In this document: piece after piece, positions 25,474 through 29,334 of the stretch
How positions within the stretch are numbered: position 1 is the stretch's first letter
Layout of the letters: each line of letters begins with the position of its first letter
Assembly: GCA_034439755.1 (NCBI GenBank)
Contig: JAWXAZ010000131.1
Span: forward strand, 1 to 29,334
From: B1 sp034439755
Lineage (GTDB): Bacteria; Bacteroidota; Bacteroidia; UKL13-3
Reading direction: 5' to 3'
Length of the DNA stretch: 29,334 nt
Notes under the pieces: model-generated
Database searches by the model: none
Told to the model about the DNA's origin: nothing
Seen by the model: the letters and a program-made list of their open reading frames with translations, nothing else
Position numbers and translations under genes: made by a program

Positions 25474-25695
25474 CACGTTCATTACATTGACACTGTAAAA
25501 ATTGAAAATGACACTGTAAATGACACTGTATTTTACTTAATTAATCAAAACAACAAAATTACGGCAAACGAAATAGGGGAAAGATTAAATTTAAGCTTGA
25601 GTACAGTTAAACGGAGATTAAAAAGACTTAAAGATAATGAAATAATAAAACGCATCGGAAGCGATAAAACAGGTCATTGGAAAATATTAATATAA
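25474..25695 (+). pseudogene. C-terminal winged-helix fragment of an AlbA_2/AAA_4-type ATP-binding regulator
   Basis: The 73 sense codons end with KITANEIGERLNLSLSTVK, RRLKRLKDNEIIKRIGSDK and TGHWKILI. This is the winged-helix tail (after a linker with repeated ENDTV) found at the C-terminus of bacterial AAA_4/AlbA_2 putative DNA-binding proteins. A TGA stands directly upstream in frame and the preceding coding sequence continues in another frame (ENDTFITL), so a frameshift is present and no start codon is available. The large N-terminal domain is missing. It lies between the IS1380 remnant and the msrB fragment. Confidence 0.75.
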
Positions 25696-25734
25696 ACGCC
25701 GGTATAAACACTTGTGTCACTTCAATATTCCCAA

Positions 25735-25842
25735 TCCAAATGCGGCGGCCACCTAGGCCATGTCTTCGATGGTGGTCCCAAAATCAAAACCGACCTCCGT
25801 TACTGCGTAAATGGAAAGTGGCTCAACTTTCAAAAGAAGTAG
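25735..25842 (+). pseudogene. msrB: 3' fragment of msrB (peptide-methionine (R)-S-oxide reductase)
   Basis: The last 35 codons read SKCGGHLGHVFDGGPK, then TDLRYCVNGKWLNFQKK and stop. HLGHVFD-GP and RYCVN are the MsrB signatures; the Cys in RYC is the catalytic residue and CGG is half of the zinc site. The 5' three quarters of the gene are absent; upstream sequence belongs to the winged-helix fragment. The last nine codons are duplicated at 23321-23350. This is read in a different frame from the overlapping long frame at 25677-25895, which I reject. Confidence 0.85.
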
Positions 25843-25901
25843 GTAATCGGACTTTTATAAGCCTCATCTTTTTTGCATCTTTGCAGGCTCATTGAAAGAA
25901 C

Positions 25902-26135
25902 ATGATTAAATTTCTTTTTTACTTATTTTTGTTTTATGTGGTTTACCGATATGTTTTTGGGGGCTTTAAGGTGAAGGTATTCCATTACCACAAAAATGAG
26001 CCACAGCGCCCAAAAAACGCCCAAAACTACCAAGAAGAGGGAACAGTTACCATTGACCCAAAAGTTACGCAGCAGGCCAAGAAGCCAAAATCTGACCAGC
26101 TAGGCGAGTATGTTGATTATGAAGAGGTGAAATAA
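25902..26135 (+). CDS. DUF4834 family small membrane protein
   Basis: A 77-residue protein with one N-terminal membrane segment (MIKFLFYLFLFYVVYRYVFG), a charged middle and the family ending QLGEYVDYEEVK, preceded by EEGTVTIDPK. These features fit DUF4834, a family confined to Bacteroidota with no known function. It ends one base before the FkbM methyltransferase gene, so they form an operon. The ATG at 25902 is the first after the decayed island. Confidence 0.88.
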   Translation: MIKFLFYLFLFYVVYRYVFGGFKVKVFHYHKNEPQRPKNAQNYQEEGTVTIDPKVTQQAKKPKSDQLGEYVDYEEVK

Positions 26136-26136
26136 G

Positions 26137-26880
26137 ATGGAAAAAATACTACGTTCACTTCTTTTAAAAACATTGGGCACAGAATCTTATTTGGGATTGG
26201 TGAGCAGTGCTTATATTAGACTCATATCTGCTGGCTTTTTAAAGTCGAAATATCCAGAATTATTCTATCTAAAAACGCTTGTAAAACCGGGAGATGTTTG
26301 TGTAGATATTGGGGCTAATGTGGGATATTACTCGGTATTTTTATCGAGGCATGCGGGCAGCAGCGGCAGGGTTTATGCCATAGAGCCTGTTCCTATGTTT
26401 GGCAATGTGTTTTTGCGCAATACGGCTCAATTTGCCTTAAACAACATCACTTTATATCGCTGCGCCCTTGGTTCAGACCGAAAAATGGTTACCCTTGGAA
26501 CACCCATGATTGATGGTGTATTTAGGCATGGCCTCACCAAAATAATTGAGAACGATAACGTTTCCAACGCGCAAACATACCAAGCGCAAATGGAAATTGC
26601 CGATGAACTTTTTGCTCCTATAGAAAAAATTGATTTTCTAAAATGTGATGTAGAAGGCTATGAGGTAATTCTATTTCCTGATATGATTAAGACTTTGGCA
26701 CGCTGCAAACCTTTGGTTCAAATAGAAATTTCTAGCGCAGATAACAGGAGAAAGATAGTGGAATTATTACAGCCATTGGGCTATAAGGCCTACAAGTTAG
26801 CCCAAAATAATTTAGTGGCCTTGAGCAGCACAGATGCCATTAAATACGAAGGCGGCGATTTCTACTTTAAGGTTGGGTAA
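26137..26880 (+). CDS. FkbM family methyltransferase
   Basis: This 247-residue SAM-dependent methyltransferase has the SAM-binding loop VCVDIGANVGYYSVFLSRHA near residue 53, the acidic loop RVYAIEPVP, and the FkbM motif IDFLKCDVEGYEVILFPDM. FkbM-type enzymes O-methylate sugars, polyketides or other hydroxyl groups; in Bacteroidota they are often linked to surface polysaccharides, but no such genes are nearby. It begins one base after the DUF4834 stop and is probably co-transcribed. Full length for the family. Confidence 0.92.
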   Translation: MEKILRSLLLKTLGTESYLGLVSSAYIRLISAGFLKSKYPELFYLKTLVKPGDVCVDIGANVGYYSVFLSRHAGSSGRVYAIEPVPMFGNVFLRNTAQFALNNITLYRCALGSDRKMVTLGTPMIDGVFRHGLTKIIENDNVSNAQTYQAQMEIADELFAPIEKIDFLKCDVEGYEVILFPDMIKTLARCKPLVQIEISSADNRRKIVELLQPLGYKAYKLAQNNLVALSSTDAIKYEGGDFYFKVG

Positions 26881-26927
26881 GTGATTTGTAATGAATGAAA
26901 CGCCGCTAATGTCTAAATATCCCTAAA

Positions 26928-27620
26928 CTACCAATCGTCTTCGTCTACCACAATAGGCTCGCGCAAGGCCAATTTTAGACTTTCGATCAATTTCAACAAA
27001 TCCTTATCGGCATTTCTTAATATGATATCGTTTTCTCTTACACGTGTAGTTGAGGTATAATAATACTCAAAGTAATTACGGCTGCCCTTGCCACCATCTG
27101 CTGGCTTAACACTCTCGTGCACCAAATTGGAAATTTGATAGCGGTAGCGACCTTCCTTAATAAATAAAGTTATCTTAAATTGAAAGCGACCTATTGAACG
27201 CTTTGAATATTTATTCATGTAAACGTAAGCAGAAATGCCGCCCACGTACGTTAGTTTCTGGTTGCGCTTATCCACTTCAACTTTTACCTCTTTGCCCAAG
27301 TTGGCATCCACCCACCTTTTTGCACGTAAATAAATTGAGTCGGAACCGCTCTCTTCTTGCTCAACCACGCCATAATAAGTAATTAAATTGGTGGCAGAAT
27401 CTATTACCAACACAATGCGTTCGTAAGGCCTTAAAAGCGGATCAACTGGCCCGGCAGGCTCCAAACTAGCACCCTCACTGGTATCTAAGTTGGTTGAATC
27501 TGGCGTTTCAGAAAAATCATACCCTGGTGTATTCTCATCCTGAACTTGGGAAAAGGCAACATTAGAAAAAATTCCAAATAGTAACAAAAACCCAATCCCT
27601 ATAATCTTCTTCATTTTCAT
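26928..27620 (-). CDS. DUF4468 domain secreted protein
   Basis: From the ATG at 27620 the protein has 230 residues with signal peptide MKMKKIIGIGFLLLFGIFSNVAFS; an upstream ATG at 27632 adds four residues and cannot be excluded. After an acidic linker the DUF4468 domain follows at about residues 70-165 (LYLRAKRWVDANLG-like IYLRAKRWVDANLGK, then SIGRFQFKITLFIKEGRYRY and ISNLVHES). This domain resembles a TATA-binding-like fold and is common in Bacteroidota secreted proteins of unknown role. It converges with the FkbM gene and follows the SET gene on the same strand with a short gap. Confidence 0.88.
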   Translation of the reverse strand: MKMKKIIGIGFLLLFGIFSNVAFSQVQDENTPGYDFSETPDSTNLDTSEGASLEPAGPVDPLLRPYERIVLVIDSATNLITYYGVVEQEESGSDSIYLRAKRWVDANLGKEVKVEVDKRNQKLTYVGGISAYVYMNKYSKRSIGRFQFKITLFIKEGRYRYQISNLVHESVKPADGGKGSRNYFEYYYTSTTRVRENDIILRNADKDLLKLIESLKLALREPIVVDEDDW

Positions 27621-27647
27621 AATTTCATTCACAATTTAAATAAAAGT

Positions 27648-28130
27648 TTAATGCTTGGCTTCTCTTTTAGGCACCAAATGATGCTCGTGCGCCGCCAATT
27701 GCTTTTCCTTTTCCTTTTTATCTAATCCAAACCCATTCACTCGCATGGCATCCCAATATTCTTTGCCATAAGAAACAAACACCTCCTCACCCGGCTTAAT
27801 GTTTCTGGAAGCAATTATAAAAGGTTTTCCCCTAATAACCTCAAAACGCGAATTGTTTCTTATCCCATCTATACGAACGAAACCAGCAGCATCATTCGCA
27901 TATCTTGCCAAAGAATCCAAACAATTTTGTGCATCCACACATTTTTTGGCCGAAACATAAAAATAGTAAGCACCCACACCATCTAGCGTTTCATTGCGCT
28001 TTTTACATTGCGCCCATGTAATAATGTCGCCAGTATATTCTATTACTCGATCGCCTCTCTTAAACAAAGCGCTTGCAAACAAACCTTTTCCGGCACCTGG
28101 TATATGCGACTTCTTAATTTCTAAATCCAT
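27648..28130 (-). CDS. SET domain protein (protein-lysine methyltransferase-like)
   Basis: A 160-residue protein that is almost entirely a SET domain: GAGKGLFAS (12-20), the turn EYTGDII (31-37), RYANDAAG (76-83) in the place of the usual RFINHS-type SAM-binding motif, and GEEVFVSYGKEYW (114-126) with the conserved Tyr121 of the catalytic pseudoknot. SET enzymes methylate lysines with SAM. Bacterial copies are sporadic and their substrates mostly unknown. The tail (KEKEKQLAAHEHHLVPKREAKH) is basic and might bind nucleic acid. It lies 28 bases or fewer before the DUF4468 gene on the same strand, which suggests an operon, and is divergent from exonuclease III. Confidence 0.93.
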   Translation of the reverse strand: MDLEIKKSHIPGAGKGLFASALFKRGDRVIEYTGDIITWAQCKKRNETLDGVGAYYFYVSAKKCVDAQNCLDSLARYANDAAGFVRIDGIRNNSRFEVIRGKPFIIASRNIKPGEEVFVSYGKEYWDAMRVNGFGLDKKEKEKQLAAHEHHLVPKREAKH

Positions 28131-28238
28131 GGGTTTACAAAAGTGAGAAAACTATATTACAAATCAACACACTAAAGCAAAAAAATAAATAATTTTATGT
28201 TAAATATTCCGTGCAATTAAAATGCGATTAATCAAGGT

Positions 28239-28269
28239 TTTGAATAGCAAAAACAATTGGGCATATTTG
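28239..28269 (+). promoter_or_regulatory. Bacteroidota-type promoter of the exonuclease III gene
   Basis: TTTG (28239-28242) is followed after exactly 19 bases by CATATTTG (28262-28269), which matches TAnnTTTG at seven of eight positions. The predicted start of transcription falls at or just before the ATG at 28276, which argues for that start codon and for a leaderless message. Confidence 0.6.
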
Positions 28270-28275
28270 CGTTAC

Positions 28276-29040
28276 ATGAAAATAATAAGTTATAATGTAA
28301 ATGGCATTAGATCGGCCATGAGCAAGGGTTTGGTTGATTTTATGCAATCGAGTGATGCCGATGTTTTTTGTTTTCAAGAAACCAAGGCCATGGAGAACCA
28401 AGTGGAACGCTACCTATTTGAGGTGGCTGGCTATCCGCATCAATATTGGTTCAGCGCAGAAAAAAAGGGCTATAGCGGCGTGGCAATCTATGCCAAACAA
28501 AAGCCCCAACAAGTTATTTTTGGCTTTAACGACCCTGCTTTCGATAACGAAGGTCGCATCATACGCGCAGATTTTGGCGATCTCAGTGTTATTAGTGTTT
28601 ACATTCCAAGCGGCAGCAGTGGCGACCAAAGGCAGGCTTTTAAAATGGTTTGGCTCGATTATTTTGGACGCTATATTGAGAATTTGCGCAAGGAAAGGCC
28701 CAAGCTTATTGTGTGCGGCGATTATAATATTTGCCATAAACCCATAGATATTCACGACCCTGTGAGCAATAAAAATAGCAGTGGTTTTTTGCCAGAAGAG
28801 CGTGCCTGGATGGATACTTTTGTAAATACAGGCTTTGTAGATAGCTTTCGCAAGTTTAATGCGCAACCGCACGAGTATAGTTGGTGGAGCTACAGGGCCA
28901 ATGCCAGAAACAACAACAAAGGTTGGCGCATCGATTATTGCATGGCTACCGCTGACTTAGAAAATCGAGTAAGCGGTGCGGGCATCTTGCAGCATATAAA
29001 GCACTCAGATCATTGTCCGGTTTGGATCGATTTAGCCTAA
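28276..29040 (+). CDS. xth: Exodeoxyribonuclease III
   Basis: From the ATG at 28276 the protein has 254 residues, a normal length for Xth/ExoA, the AP endonuclease and 3'-5' exonuclease of base excision repair. Motifs run in order: MKIISYNVNGIRSA with Asn7, CFQETK with the metal ligand Glu35, YSGVAIYAK, VCGDYNICH with the catalytic Asp and Asn, RIDYCMAT, and SDHCPVWIDL with the Asp245-His246 pair. The frame opens at 28222, but that start would add 18 residues and precede the promoter box. The gene is single and divergent from the SET gene. Confidence 0.95.
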   Translation: MKIISYNVNGIRSAMSKGLVDFMQSSDADVFCFQETKAMENQVERYLFEVAGYPHQYWFSAEKKGYSGVAIYAKQKPQQVIFGFNDPAFDNEGRIIRADFGDLSVISVYIPSGSSGDQRQAFKMVWLDYFGRYIENLRKERPKLIVCGDYNICHKPIDIHDPVSNKNSSGFLPEERAWMDTFVNTGFVDSFRKFNAQPHEYSWWSYRANARNNNKGWRIDYCMATADLENRVSGAGILQHIKHSDHCPVWIDLA

Positions 29041-29061
29041 TTGTTGTTCATGTTGGCTGCT

Positions 29062-29334
29062 GTTTTTTTGTAAGTTCATCATGCAGTTTCGGTTTGAACT
29101 CATTGCGCGTTTTACTTTTTATCTAGCGTTTTTTTGCAAGTTCATCAAGCAGTTTCGGTTTGAACCCACTGCGCGTTTTACTTTTTATCTAGCGTTATTT
29201 TGTAAGCTCAAGCAGCAGTTTCGGTTTGAACCCACTGCGCGTTTTACTTTTTATCTAGCGTTATTTTGTAAGCTCAAGCAGCAGTTTCGGTTTGAACCCA
29301 TTGCGCGTTTTACTTTTTATCTAGCGTTATTTTG
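29062..29334. repeat. 66-bp tandem repeat, four units plus a partial
   Basis: Units start at 29062, 29128, 29194, 29260 and 29326 and run off the window. Units 3 and 4 differ by one base in the window; units 1 and 2 carry further changes in the first 25 bases. Each contains an imperfect palindrome (CAGT..GGTT-TG-AACC..ACTG) followed by GCGCGTTTTACTTTTTATCTAG. No coding frame or known feature explains it. Nothing else is seen after the exonuclease stop. Confidence 0.95.

Noticed and set aside
25677..25895. Open frame of 72 codons on the plus strand
   Set aside because: It reads through the winged-helix fragment end and the msrB fragment in the wrong frame; the MsrB signatures are in another frame.
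28414..28872. Minus-strand frame of 152 codons inside the exonuclease III gene
   Set aside because: It is antisense to a gene with every catalytic motif in place.

Overview
The window is AT-rich DNA from a member of the Bacteroidota. The evidence is internal. Two proteins end in type IX secretion (T9SS) sorting domains. There are Bacteroidota-type families (DUF4834, DUF4468, an LruC/DUF4114 lipoprotein, TM2 next to DUF2752, a split transketolase). Several promoter-like sites match the Bacteroidota pattern TTTG-N19-TAnnTTTG, and many lipoproteins and secreted proteins are present. I cannot name a genus; an environmental Chitinophagales- or Sphingobacteriales-like lineage is a guess.

Bases 1-2310 hold a type II-C-like CRISPR locus: ten complete, identical 46-bp repeats (an eleventh is cut by the window edge), then cas2 and cas1 on the minus strand. 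No cas9 is present. Where cas9 would be expected, upstream of cas1, lies a roughly 90-nt segment with a good anti-repeat, a hairpin and a T-run on the minus strand, which I read as a tracrRNA candidate. Each repeat ends in a promoter-like -7 box, so each crRNA may be transcribed separately, as described for type II-C arrays in Neisseria.

Bases 2349-12072 are a cell-surface block: a lipoprotein and a TPR/beta-barrel protein in tandem on the minus strand, a Cys-rich lipoprotein preceded by a 7-bp microsatellite, a 1326-residue adhesin-like protein with ten Ig/PKD-like modules, and an LruC-domain lipoprotein. Hairpin terminators separate the plus-strand genes.

Bases 12282-21047 are mostly housekeeping: a Nudix hydrolase; a minus-strand operon of transketolase N-half, a von Willebrand factor A (VWA) protein, transketolase C-half and a haem-binding CxxCH protein; a TM2 protein divergent from a secreted protein plus DUF2752 pair; a small lipoprotein; and an FAD-dependent dehydrogenase. 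A secreted T9SS endonuclease I follows (21114-23201).

Bases 23321-25842 are a decayed accessory island. It carries an ImmA/IrrE peptidase remnant, an IS1380-family transposase pseudogene interrupted by a 147-bp MITE-like element with a clean 5-bp target duplication, a C-terminal winged-helix fragment, and a 3' fragment of msrB. The last nine codons of msrB occur on both sides of the island.

Bases 25902-29334 return to intact genes: DUF4834, an FkbM methyltransferase, DUF4468, a SET-domain protein and exonuclease III, followed by a 66-bp tandem repeat that runs off the window end.
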